A stretch of 64,000 bases of DNA, from NCBI RefSeq assembly GCF_003625485.1, contig NZ_RAIR01000001.1, positions 310,001-374,000 on the forward strand, given 5' to 3'. This document shows positions 18,573-26,856 of the stretch, in pieces. How positions within the stretch are numbered: position 1 is the stretch's first letter; each line of letters starts with the position of its first letter. Origin of the DNA: Butyrivibrio sp. CB08. Lineage in GTDB: Bacteria > Bacillota > Clostridia > Lachnospirales > Lachnospiraceae. The position numbers were made by a program, and so were the translations under genes. A model generated the notes under the pieces. The model was not told the origin of the DNA and did not search any database. It saw nothing but the letters and a program-made list of their open reading frames with translations.

Positions 18573-18581
18573 TGGTATACT
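18573..18581 (+). promoter_or_regulatory. Extended -10 promoter upstream of the Asp23 gene
   Basis: TGG immediately before TATACT (18576-18581) forms an extended -10; no good -35 is seen. The start codon is at 18615. Confidence 0.5.
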
Positions 18582-18614
18582 AGAATAGATAATTTTTTAG
18601 CGAGGTACGAACTA

Positions 18615-18968
18615 ATGGGAAAAGAGATTGCAGAGGTTGGATCAGTTAAGATCGCTGATGATGTAGTTGCTAGAATAGCAGCTCTTGCAGCCCTTGAAGT
18701 TGATGGTGTATCAGCTATGGCTGGTAACTATACAAGCGATGTCCTTGAGAAGGTTAGCCGCAAGAATTTATCAAAGGGCGCCAAGGTTATCGTTGGCCAG
18801 AACGAGGTGAAGGTTGACCTTTCACTTATGATGGCTTATGGATTTAACATTCCAGCAACATGCCAGCAGGCTCAGACAAGAGTTAAGGCTTCTGTTGAGA
18901 ACATGACAGGCCTTGAAGTTACTGATGTTAATATCAGGATTGCTGGTATCACAATGCCTAAGGCTTAA
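18615..18968 (+). CDS. Asp23/Gls24 family envelope-stress protein (YqhY-like)
   Basis: A 117-residue protein with the family opening GSVKIADDVVARIAALAALEVDGVSAMAG and the later segment VDLSLMMAYGFNIPATCQ; these are separate blocks. Asp23-family proteins are abundant in Gram-positive cells, often membrane-peripheral and linked to envelope or lipid homeostasis. A copy upstream of nusB (yqhY in Bacillus) is a conserved arrangement, supporting the YqhY type. It begins a run of closely spaced genes through recN. nusB starts 13 bp after its stop. Confidence 0.9.
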   Translation: MGKEIAEVGSVKIADDVVARIAALAALEVDGVSAMAGNYTSDVLEKVSRKNLSKGAKVIVGQNEVKVDLSLMMAYGFNIPATCQQAQTRVKASVENMTGLEVTDVNIRIAGITMPKA

Positions 18969-18981
18969 AAAGGAAAAAGAA

Positions 18982-19392
18982 ATGAATAGATCAGAACTTA
19001 GAGAGCAGGTTTTCAAGCTGCTCTTTCGTGTTGAATTTAATTCAATGGAAGAAATGTCTGAGCAGGAGGAGCTGTTTGCTGTAACAGAAGATACTGAGAT
19101 CAGCAGCGCAGATGCCGACTACATCAGAGATAAATATGAGAAGATTGCAGAAAAGCTTCCGGAGATTGACGAAGCCATAAACAAGGAGACCACAGGCTGG
19201 AGCACCAGCAGGATCGCCAAGGTTGACCTGGCTATCATCAGACTTGCTCTTTACGAGATCAAATATGATGAGTCAGTTCCTACAGGAGTTGCGATCAATG
19301 AGGCAGTTGAGCTTGCCAAGAAGTTTGGACAGGATGGCTCAGCTTCCTTTGTTAATGGCGTTCTTGCCAAGTTTGCAAAGGATACAGAGTAA
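18982..19392 (+). CDS. nusB: Transcription antitermination factor NusB
   Basis: A 136-residue all-helical protein that pairs with NusE/S10 at boxA in rRNA operon antitermination. Recognisable segments are REQVFKLLFRVEF at the N-terminus, DLAIIRLALYEI, and the C-terminal VPTGVAINEAVELAKKFG then ASFVNGVLAKFAK. The open frame begins at 18913 inside the Asp23 gene; ATG 18982 is preferred because it follows AAAAGGAAAA and matches the family start. The stop TAA (19390-19392) directly abuts the ispA ATG. Confidence 0.95.
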   Translation: MNRSELREQVFKLLFRVEFNSMEEMSEQEELFAVTEDTEISSADADYIRDKYEKIAEKLPEIDEAINKETTGWSTSRIAKVDLAIIRLALYEIKYDESVPTGVAINEAVELAKKFGQDGSASFVNGVLAKFAKDTE

Positions 19393-20337
19393 ATGGGAAC
19401 AAACGGCTTTGAAGATGAGCTTTTGAATAGAGCTTCCTATGTAGAGGATGTCCTTAAGGAGTATCTTCCAAAAGAGGAAGGATATGCAAGGACTGTCATA
19501 GAAGCTATGAACTACAGTCTCCTGGCTGGAGGTAAGCGCCTCCGCCCTGTAATGATGATGGAGGCTTATAAGCTCTTTGCAGGCGATGATGCTGACATGT
19601 CAGTGGTACATCCCTTCATGGCAGCTATGGAGATGATCCATACCTATTCTCTTGTACACGACGACCTTCCAGCTATGGATAACGACGAGTACAGAAGAGG
19701 CAGGAAGACCACACACGTGGTTTACGGCCCTGGTATGGCAACACTTGCAGGAGACGGACTTTTAAACCTTGCTTTTGAGACAGCAATTTCAGGTGCTGCA
19801 AGGGGCAAGGCTCTTAGTGCTTACGATGGGGAGCAGAGCAGCAGATATCTTGAAGCTCTTTCTATCCTTAGCACCAAGGCAGGAATTTACGGAATGGTAG
19901 GTGGCCAGTGCGCAGACATTGTGGCTGAGGATACCACCTATAGCGATATTGAAGAGGCTAAGAGCGTTCTCCACTACATTGATGAGAACAAGACGGGAGC
20001 CCTCATAGAGAGCAGCCTTATGATAGGCGCAGTTCTGGGAGGAGCTTCTTTTAGCCATGTACAAAAGATTGAGAGAGCAGGAAGCAATGTTGGTATTGCT
20101 TTCCAGATCCAGGATGACATTCTGGACATAGAGGGGGATGAGACAGAGCTTGGCAAGCCCATAGGCTCTGACATCAAAAACGGTAAGAGCACCTACGTCA
20201 GCATCTATGGTATGGACGCTGCGAAGGCCAGGGTAAAAGAGCTGTCGGATGAAGCGCAGGACATCTTAAAAGAGCTGGGCTTTGAAGAGAGCTTCCTTGG
20301 AAATCTATTCTCGTATTTGATCTACAGAAAGAAATAA
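19393..20337 (+). CDS. ispA: Polyprenyl (farnesyl/geranylgeranyl) diphosphate synthase
   Basis: A 314-residue trans-prenyltransferase that condenses isopentenyl diphosphate with allylic diphosphates, feeding undecaprenyl and menaquinone-type lipids. The two Asp-rich motifs are HDDLPAMDND and QIQDDILDIEGD; GGKRLRPV near the N-terminus is also typical. Product length cannot be read safely, but short-chain (C15/C20) is most likely by context. In many Firmicutes xseA and xseB lie between nusB and ispA; here they are missing and the genes abut. dxs follows after 21 bp. Confidence 0.93.
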   Translation: MGTNGFEDELLNRASYVEDVLKEYLPKEEGYARTVIEAMNYSLLAGGKRLRPVMMMEAYKLFAGDDADMSVVHPFMAAMEMIHTYSLVHDDLPAMDNDEYRRGRKTTHVVYGPGMATLAGDGLLNLAFETAISGAARGKALSAYDGEQSSRYLEALSILSTKAGIYGMVGGQCADIVAEDTTYSDIEEAKSVLHYIDENKTGALIESSLMIGAVLGGASFSHVQKIERAGSNVGIAFQIQDDILDIEGDETELGKPIGSDIKNGKSTYVSIYGMDAAKARVKELSDEAQDILKELGFEESFLGNLFSYLIYRKK

Positions 20338-20358
20338 CAACTTTTTGGCGGTGATAAA

Positions 20359-22209
20359 ATGCTTCTAGATCAGATAAATGAAACAGGTGATATAAAGAAA
20401 ATACCCCAGTCCCAGTATCCGGAGCTTGCTAAAGAGATCAGAGAATTTCTTATTAACAAGATATCCGTAACAGGTGGTCACCTCGCATCCAATCTTGGTG
20501 CTGTTGAGCTGACCATGGCTCTTCATGCAGTTTTGGACCTTCCTAAGGATAAGATCATCTGGGATGTAGGTCATCAGTCATATACCCACAAGCTCCTTAC
20601 AGGCAGAAAAGAGGGCTTTGATACCCTGCGCCAGTACGGTGGCATGAGCGGGTTCCCAAAAAGAGGTGAGTCTGACAGCGACTCTTTTGACACAGGTCAC
20701 AGCTCAACCTCTATTTCTGCAGGCCTTGGAATGGTCAAGGCAAGAGACCTTAAGGGAGAAGATTACGCAGTAGTATCAGTTATTGGCGACGGCTCTCTTA
20801 CAGGTGGTCTGGCTTATGAGGCTATGAACAACCTCAGCAAGCTCGAGACCAACTATATCATTATCTTAAACGACAACGAGATGTCCATTTCCGAATCAGT
20901 TGGTGGAATGGGCAAATATCTTGATAGCGTACGTACAGCGCAAGGTTACCTTAACCTCAAAGAGGATGTGTACGCACAGCTTCGCAGCAACACCAGAGTT
21001 GTAGATTCCATCAGAAGAGCCAAGAACAGTTTCAAGCAGCTCTTTGTTCCAGGAATGGTATTTGAAAACCTTGGGATCACTTACCTTGGTCCTGTAGATG
21101 GCCACGACACAGCAGGTCTTATCAGAGCCATCAAGGAAGCAAGGAAGGTCAAAAAAGCTGTCATGGTCCATGTAGTTACCAAGAAGGGTAAGGGCTATGA
21201 ACCAGCTGAGAGACATCCTGCAAGATTCCACGGCACGGAGCCATTTATCGTAGAGAACGGAATCCCAAGAAATCCAAGAACAACTGCCAACTACCAGGAT
21301 ATCTTTTCCACAGTTATGTGCAAGCTTGGTGCCAGGGATGACAAGGTTGTGGCTATTACCGCAGCCATGGCCGATGGAACAGGACTTAAGAGATTCAGAA
21401 ATATTTATCCGGATAGATTTGTAGATGCAGGAATCGCAGAGGAGCACGCAGTTACCTTTGCTGCAGGTCTTGCAACCGGTGGCTATAAGCCGGTGTTTGC
21501 AGTATATTCCTCATTCCTTCAAAGGGCCTATGACCAAATCTTGGAGGACGTATGTCTTCAGAATCTCCCTGTTGTGTTTGCAATAGACAGGGCAGGACTT
21601 GTTGGAAGTGACGGCGAGACCCACCAGGGAATCTTTGATCTGTCCTATTTAGGATCAATGCCAAATATGCATATCATGGCCCCCAAGAACAAGTGGGAGC
21701 TCTCAGATATGCTTAAGTTTGCAGTGAACTTTGATGGCCCTACAGCAGTAAGGTACCCAAGGGGCAACGCTTACGACGGCCTTAAGGAGTTCAGGGCACC
21801 AATAGAGATGGGCAAGTGCGAGCCTATCTATGAGGAAAAGGACATCTGCCTTCTTGCAGTGGGATGCATGGTCAAGATAGGTGAAGAGGTTCGCAGGATC
21901 CTCAAGGATAAGGGCATTAACTGCTCACTTGTAAACGCAAGATTTGTTAAGCCTATTGATACCGAGTATATCCACAGGGCAGCAGGCTCTCACAAGCTCT
22001 TTGTCACCATGGAAGAGAACGTGGCCTGCGGCGGATATGGCGAGAAGGTAAGGGCCTACGTAGATGAAAACAGACTGGACTGCAGCGTCCTTAGCATTGC
22101 CATCCCGGATCAGTTCGTGACCCACGGCAGTGTAGATAAGCTTAGAAAAGAGCTTGGAATCGACGCAGAGTCCATCGCAGATAGAATTTTGAAGGAAGTA
22201 CACAGGTAA
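20359..22209 (+). CDS. dxs: 1-deoxy-D-xylulose-5-phosphate synthase
   Basis: A 616-residue thiamine-diphosphate enzyme that joins pyruvate and glyceraldehyde 3-phosphate in the first step of the MEP isoprenoid pathway. The TPP/Mg motif GDGSLTGGLAYEAMNN, the segment DVGHQSYTHKLLTGR, the catalytic-region IAEEHAVTFAAG and RYPRGN are all present. Full length. It is next to ispA, so precursor synthesis and prenyl-chain elongation are co-transcribed. No thiamine riboswitch is visible in the 21-bp gap. The start is ATG 20359 after GGCGGTGA. Confidence 0.96.
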   Translation: MLLDQINETGDIKKIPQSQYPELAKEIREFLINKISVTGGHLASNLGAVELTMALHAVLDLPKDKIIWDVGHQSYTHKLLTGRKEGFDTLRQYGGMSGFPKRGESDSDSFDTGHSSTSISAGLGMVKARDLKGEDYAVVSVIGDGSLTGGLAYEAMNNLSKLETNYIIILNDNEMSISESVGGMGKYLDSVRTAQGYLNLKEDVYAQLRSNTRVVDSIRRAKNSFKQLFVPGMVFENLGITYLGPVDGHDTAGLIRAIKEARKVKKAVMVHVVTKKGKGYEPAERHPARFHGTEPFIVENGIPRNPRTTANYQDIFSTVMCKLGARDDKVVAITAAMADGTGLKRFRNIYPDRFVDAGIAEEHAVTFAAGLATGGYKPVFAVYSSFLQRAYDQILEDVCLQNLPVVFAIDRAGLVGSDGETHQGIFDLSYLGSMPNMHIMAPKNKWELSDMLKFAVNFDGPTAVRYPRGNAYDGLKEFRAPIEMGKCEPIYEEKDICLLAVGCMVKIGEEVRRILKDKGINCSLVNARFVKPIDTEYIHRAAGSHKLFVTMEENVACGGYGEKVRAYVDENRLDCSVLSIAIPDQFVTHGSVDKLRKELGIDAESIADRILKEVHR

Positions 22210-22213
22210 GTTT

Positions 22214-23113
22214 ATGGCAAAGGAAAAAGAGAGACTGGACGTCCTTATAGTATCAAGAGGACTTGCACCATCTCGTGAAAAAGCCAAAGCCCTTATCATG
22301 GCGGGAGACGTCTTTGTAAACGGCCAGAGGGAAGATAAGCCAGGAACCACCTTTGAGGAAGAAAAGATAACTTCTCTTGAGGTAAAGGGCGCAACAATCC
22401 CCTATGTGAGCCGCGGCGGACTTAAGCTTGAAAAGGCTGTTAAGAACTTCGGTTTTAGCCTTGAGGGCAAGGTATGTATGGATATAGGCGCATCAACAGG
22501 CGGGTTTACAGACTGCATGCTTCAGAACGGAGCAGTTAAGGTTTACTCAGTTGATGTGGGACACGGACAGCTTGACTGGAAGCTCAGGAGCGATGAGAGA
22601 GTTGTCTGCATGGAAAAGACCAACTTCAGATATATGGTCAGGGACGATATAGAGGATGACCTGGATTTTGCATCCTGCGATGTCTCTTTTATCTCACTTA
22701 CTAAGATCTTACTGCCGGCAAGAAGGCTTCTTAAGGATGGCGGAGAAATGGTGTGCCTTATTAAGCCTCAGTTTGAAGCAGGAAGAGATAAGGTTGGCAA
22801 AAAGGGCGTTGTTAGAGACCCGGCAGTCCACAGCGAAGTAGTCCACAGGATCTACGACTATATGGGCATTGCGGGATTTGAGGTTCTTCACCTTGAGTAT
22901 TCACCTATCAAGGGACCTGAGGGAAACATTGAGTATCTTATCCACATCAGGAAGGACCCTTTAAGGAATGAAGAAGTTGCTTCTCTTACCGAGGCAGATG
23001 GCGAGAAGCTTTTAAAGGAGATATGCGAAGCTAAGAGTGGCATATCATTTGACGCTGATAACAACAGACTTATAGAAGAGACTGTTTCAAAAGCTCATGG
23101 CGAGCTTACTTAA
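22214..23113 (+). CDS. tlyA: TlyA-family rRNA 2'-O-methyltransferase
   Basis: A 299-residue protein with an N-terminal S4 RNA-binding domain (RLDVLIVSRGLAPSREKAK and AGDVFVNG) and a C-terminal FtsJ/RrmJ-type methyltransferase domain with the SAM motif DIGASTGGFTDCML and DVSFISLTKI. TlyA methylates 16S and/or 23S rRNA ribose and determines capreomycin sensitivity in mycobacteria. Its place between dxs and nadK is conserved in Firmicutes. The start is ATG 22214, four bases after dxs. Confidence 0.92.
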   Translation: MAKEKERLDVLIVSRGLAPSREKAKALIMAGDVFVNGQREDKPGTTFEEEKITSLEVKGATIPYVSRGGLKLEKAVKNFGFSLEGKVCMDIGASTGGFTDCMLQNGAVKVYSVDVGHGQLDWKLRSDERVVCMEKTNFRYMVRDDIEDDLDFASCDVSFISLTKILLPARRLLKDGGEMVCLIKPQFEAGRDKVGKKGVVRDPAVHSEVVHRIYDYMGIAGFEVLHLEYSPIKGPEGNIEYLIHIRKDPLRNEEVASLTEADGEKLLKEICEAKSGISFDADNNRLIEETVSKAHGELT

Positions 23114-23127
23114 AGGAAATAAGGCCC

Positions 23128-23973
23128 ATGGAAAAGTTTTGTATTGTTACCAACAAGATTAAGGACGGGAACCTGCAGCTTACCACTCATATCAAGGAGT
23201 ACCTTGAAGCAAAAGGTAAGACCTGTATCATCGCTCAGGAAAAAAATGAGGACGATCCGGTATTTGTAGCAAGAAAGAACCTCAGCGTGATTCCTGAGGA
23301 CACTGACCTTGTTATAGTACTTGGAGGCGATGGAACTGTTCTGCAGGCAGCCAGGAGCATGGCCTACATGGACATGCCACTTATCGGCGTCAATCTTGGT
23401 ACCATGGGATACCTCACAGAGGTTGCAGTAAGCGATGTTGATAACGCTCTGGACAGAATCCTTGCTGGAGATTATGAGATCGAAGAGAGGATGATGCTAA
23501 GGGGAAGTCTTGACGGGAAAAAGGACTACTCACTTAACGACGTTATCATTTCCAAGTATCAGGGCATCGCTGCTATCGGCTACAACTTATATATCAACGA
23601 TAAGTTCCTGTGCAGCTACTATGCTGACGGCCTTGTTATTTCAACACCGACAGGCTCCACAGGTTACAATATGTCTGCTGGAGGTCCGATCATAGAGCCT
23701 TTGGCCAACATGCTTCTTGTTACACCTATCTGTCCACACTCACTTAATTCAAGGAGTCTTTTGTTCTCGCCGGACAACAGGATAGAGGTGGAACTACTTA
23801 AGGGCAGGAACGGATTTGATCAGCAGGCGATAGTATCTTTTGACGGAAGCGGAACGCTAATTATGAATACTGGTGACAAGATCGAGGTCAAGAAGTCCAA
23901 GAAGACCACAAAGATCCTTCGGCTTAACCAGGTAAGCTTCCTTGAAAAGATCAGTAAGAAATTTGAAAAATAA
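23128..23973 (+). CDS. nadK: NAD kinase
   Basis: A 281-residue enzyme that phosphorylates NAD to NADP using ATP or polyphosphate. The family signatures GGDGTVLQAARSM and SLNDVIISK, the NAD-binding TPTGSTGYNMSAGGPI and the region SLNSRSLLF are visible. The start ATG follows TTAAAGGAAA. It lies 14 bp after tlyA and 24 bp before argR. NAD synthesis is also represented in the window by nadE at 39322. Confidence 0.95.
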   Translation: MEKFCIVTNKIKDGNLQLTTHIKEYLEAKGKTCIIAQEKNEDDPVFVARKNLSVIPEDTDLVIVLGGDGTVLQAARSMAYMDMPLIGVNLGTMGYLTEVAVSDVDNALDRILAGDYEIEERMMLRGSLDGKKDYSLNDVIISKYQGIAAIGYNLYINDKFLCSYYADGLVISTPTGSTGYNMSAGGPIIEPLANMLLVTPICPHSLNSRSLLFSPDNRIEVELLKGRNGFDQQAIVSFDGSGTLIMNTGDKIEVKKSKKTTKILRLNQVSFLEKISKKFEK

Positions 23974-23997
23974 ACTAACGAAAAGAGGGGAATCATC

Positions 23998-24453
23998 TTG
24001 AAAAAGAACAGACATGACAAAATTATTGAAATCATCAATAATCATGTGGTTGAGACACAGGAGCAGCTTGCATCACTCTTAAAGGACGCAGGCTATGACG
24101 TAACACAGGCCACAGTGTCAAGGGACATCAGACAGATGAAGCTGACCAAGCAGGTAACCCCCGATGGAAGACAGAAGTATGTCTATACCACCGCAGATCC
24201 TGAGGTCATGCATGACAAGTACGTCAACGTACTTAAGGCAGGCTTTGTCAGCATGGATCTTGCACAGAACATCCTTGTTATAAGGACTGTTTCAGGAATG
24301 GCTATGGCTCTTGCCGCAGCTATTGATGCTCTTGATATAGAGCAGGTTGTTGGCTGTATTGCCGGCGACGACACAATTTTTGTAGCTATTAAGGACTGCG
24401 ATCAGGCCAAGGAAGTAATGAAAGCATTCTATGACATGCTTGGCATGCACTGA
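23998..24453 (+). CDS. argR: Arginine repressor ArgR
   Basis: A 151-residue arginine-dependent regulator with a winged-helix N-terminal DNA-binding domain (residues 1-70; ETQEQLASLLKDAGYDV then QATVSRDIRQMKL) and a C-terminal hexamerisation and arginine-binding domain ending VVGCIAGDDTIFVAIKD. The start codon is TTG 23998, with AGAGGGG at 23984-23990. In Firmicutes argR (ahrC) regularly lies between tlyA/nadK and recN, as here. No ARG box was identified in the window. Confidence 0.94.
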   Translation: MKKNRHDKIIEIINNHVVETQEQLASLLKDAGYDVTQATVSRDIRQMKLTKQVTPDGRQKYVYTTADPEVMHDKYVNVLKAGFVSMDLAQNILVIRTVSGMAMALAAAIDALDIEQVVGCIAGDDTIFVAIKDCDQAKEVMKAFYDMLGMH

Positions 24454-24499
24454 TAGTTTTGGATGGGGTTCTCATTTTTAGAAAGATGAGAGAGGTAAT

Positions 24500-26188
24500 A
24501 TGTTATATAGCTTACACGTTAAGAATCTTGCTCTTATTAAAGAGCAGGAGATTGAGTTTTCTAAAGGGCTCAATATTCTGACGGGAGAAACTGGCGCAGG
24601 TAAATCTGTTGTCATTGGCTCCGTCAATCTGGCCCTGGGAGGGAAAGCTGATCCATCACTTATTCGTACTGGGGAAGAGTACGCACTGGTTGAGCTTGTT
24701 TTTGGGGTGGACAGCGAAGAGAAAAAGAAGCTTTTACAGGAAATGGATATTCCTGTAGAGGATGATGGCACCCTTGTCCTGCAGCGCAAGATCATGCAGG
24801 GCAGGAGCATTTCCAAGGTTTCTGGTGAAACTGTCACAGCAGGGCAGCTAAGGGACATCTCCAATATTCTCATAAACATTCATGGTCAGAATGATCACCA
24901 GGAACTACTTCACAAGAAAAAACACATGGAAATCCTGGATGACTACTGCGCAGATGAACTCAGTGGTCCTTTTTGTGAGCTCAAAACTGTCTATGACAGG
25001 ATGAGAGATCTGGAAAAAGAGCTGTCGGAGGTTCACATTGATGAGAATGCAAGGCTAAGAGAACAGGAGCTCCTTGAGTTTGAAGTAGGCGAGATCACAG
25101 ACGCTGAACTTGTGGCAGGTGAGGATGAAGAGCTTGAGAGTTCATACCGCAGGATGACCAACAGCCGCAAGATATCTGAGGCTGTGGGAAATGCCTCTAT
25201 GCTTACAGGCGGCGGAGATGAAGAGACTGCCATCGACATGATAGGACGTGCTGTAAGAGAGATGAGCTCTGTATCGTCCTATGACAAAGAGATAGAGGGA
25301 CTTCTTGAACAGCTTAGCGATGTGGAGAATCTCCTTGCTGATTTTAACCATGCAGTATCAGGCTATCTTGATGACCTTGAGTTTGACGACGAGAAGTTTA
25401 AGACAGTAGAGGACAGGCTCAATATCATCAATCACCTTAAGGATAAATATGGCCAGAGTATCGAGCTCATATTAGAGGAGCTTGAGAAAAAGCAGGAAAG
25501 ACTAGATGTTTTAACTGATCTTGATGCTCACAGAGAAAAGCTTCAAAAGGAGCTTGATGAGAGCAGGTCGAAAGCTCTTTTGCTGTGTAAAAAAGTATCT
25601 GACATCAGGAAGAAGGGCGCAGGGGAGCTTGCAGGTAAGCTTAAGAGCGCGCTTATTGACCTTAACTTCCTTGATGTGCAGTTTGAGATCGATGTAAGAA
25701 GTGACGAGGACAAGATCTCTGCTCGCGGGTATGACGATGTGGAATTCATGATATCCACTAACCCTGGCGAAGCAATCCGTCCTCTTGATCAGATAGCAAG
25801 CGGCGGTGAGCTTTCAAGGATCATGCTTGCCCTTAAGACTGTGGTCGCTGACAGAGACGACATCAGCACCCTTATATTCGACGAGATCGATGCAGGTATA
25901 AGCGGTAAGACTGCATGGAAGGTTTCTGAGAAGCTTGGAGCTCTTTCAAGAGACCACCAGATCATCTGCATCACTCACCTTCCACAGATCGCAGCAATGG
26001 CTGATTCTCACTTCATGATCGAGAAGGGACTTGAGGATGGCAGGACTGTGACTAACATCTACGGGCTTGAAGGTGATAGCAGCATTAACGAGCTTGCAAG
26101 ACTTCTTGGCGGCGATGAGATCACAGACGCAGCTATAAAGAACGCAAAAGAGATGCACCAGATGGCAGAAGATGCCAAAAGAGGTTAA
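24500..26188 (+). CDS. recN: DNA repair protein RecN
   Basis: A 562-residue SMC-like ATPase active in recombinational repair of double-strand breaks. Walker A is GETGAGKSVVIG; NIHGQNDHQELL is the diagnostic RecN segment. A central coiled-coil (about 150-370) is rich in Glu/Lys/Leu. The C-terminal ATPase half holds the signature IASGGELSRIMLALK, Walker B LIFDEIDAGISGKTA and CITHLPQIAAMAD. The ribosome site AGAGAGG is at 24488-24494. A DUF1836 gene starts 3 bp after its stop. Confidence 0.96.
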   Translation: MLYSLHVKNLALIKEQEIEFSKGLNILTGETGAGKSVVIGSVNLALGGKADPSLIRTGEEYALVELVFGVDSEEKKKLLQEMDIPVEDDGTLVLQRKIMQGRSISKVSGETVTAGQLRDISNILINIHGQNDHQELLHKKKHMEILDDYCADELSGPFCELKTVYDRMRDLEKELSEVHIDENARLREQELLEFEVGEITDAELVAGEDEELESSYRRMTNSRKISEAVGNASMLTGGGDEETAIDMIGRAVREMSSVSSYDKEIEGLLEQLSDVENLLADFNHAVSGYLDDLEFDDEKFKTVEDRLNIINHLKDKYGQSIELILEELEKKQERLDVLTDLDAHREKLQKELDESRSKALLLCKKVSDIRKKGAGELAGKLKSALIDLNFLDVQFEIDVRSDEDKISARGYDDVEFMISTNPGEAIRPLDQIASGGELSRIMLALKTVVADRDDISTLIFDEIDAGISGKTAWKVSEKLGALSRDHQIICITHLPQIAAMADSHFMIEKGLEDGRTVTNIYGLEGDSSINELARLLGGDEITDAAIKNAKEMHQMAEDAKRG

Positions 26189-26191
26189 GAA

Positions 26192-26851
26192 ATGACAATC
26201 GACAATGACGATCTTTTAAACAGCATAATTGCGTCCCTTGGAAGGATCGATACCATCTCCCTTGATGAGATCCCAAATATTGACCTGTACATGGACCAGC
26301 TCACATCCTTTATGGACGAGAGGCTCAAAAAGACCACAAGGCATCCTGAGACCGACAAGATACTCACCAAGACCATGATCAACAATTATGCCAAGAATGA
26401 TCTTCTTCCGCCTCCGGTGAAAAAGAAGTACAGCAAGGATCATATCATCCTTCTGATCTTCATTTATTACTTTAAGACCGTTCTGTCGATCAACGATATC
26501 CAGACGCTCTTGGAGCCATTGAAAAAGAGATTTCAGCTCTCCGATGATGAGTTCAATTTAGGCAGTATCTACGACACCTGCTTTGAACTTCAGAAGGAAG
26601 CCCTGGATCCAGCTATTGAGGATCTTAAAAAGAAATACGAGAGATCCCTTAGCACCTTTGAGGACGACGATCTTTCAGAGGATGAAAAGAAAAAGATGCA
26701 GATGTTTTCTTTTATCATCCAGATGCTGTTCGACGTCTACGTTAAGAAGCTCCTTATCGAGAAGATACTTGATAACATAGTTCTTGATGAGGAAAAAGAG
26801 AAGGCTAAGACAAAGCAAAAGCCTGACAAAAAGAACAAGACCAAGGAATAA
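26192..26851 (+). CDS. DUF1836 family protein, putative DNA-binding regulator
   Basis: A 219-residue protein matching the DUF1836 pattern: LTKTMINNYAKNDLLPPP, then KKKYSKDHIILLIFIYYFKTVLS, which resembles a MerR-like helix-turn-helix. The C-terminal half is helical with an acidic block (FEDDDLSEDEKKKM), and the last 20 residues are almost all Lys/Glu/Asp/Thr. The family is common in Clostridia and its role is not established. It lies 3 bp after recN and 5 bp before pcrA, so it is co-transcribed with two DNA-repair genes. Confidence 0.82.
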   Translation: MTIDNDDLLNSIIASLGRIDTISLDEIPNIDLYMDQLTSFMDERLKKTTRHPETDKILTKTMINNYAKNDLLPPPVKKKYSKDHIILLIFIYYFKTVLSINDIQTLLEPLKKRFQLSDDEFNLGSIYDTCFELQKEALDPAIEDLKKKYERSLSTFEDDDLSEDEKKKMQMFSFIIQMLFDVYVKKLLIEKILDNIVLDEEKEKAKTKQKPDKKNKTKE

Positions 26852-26856
26852 TTTAT

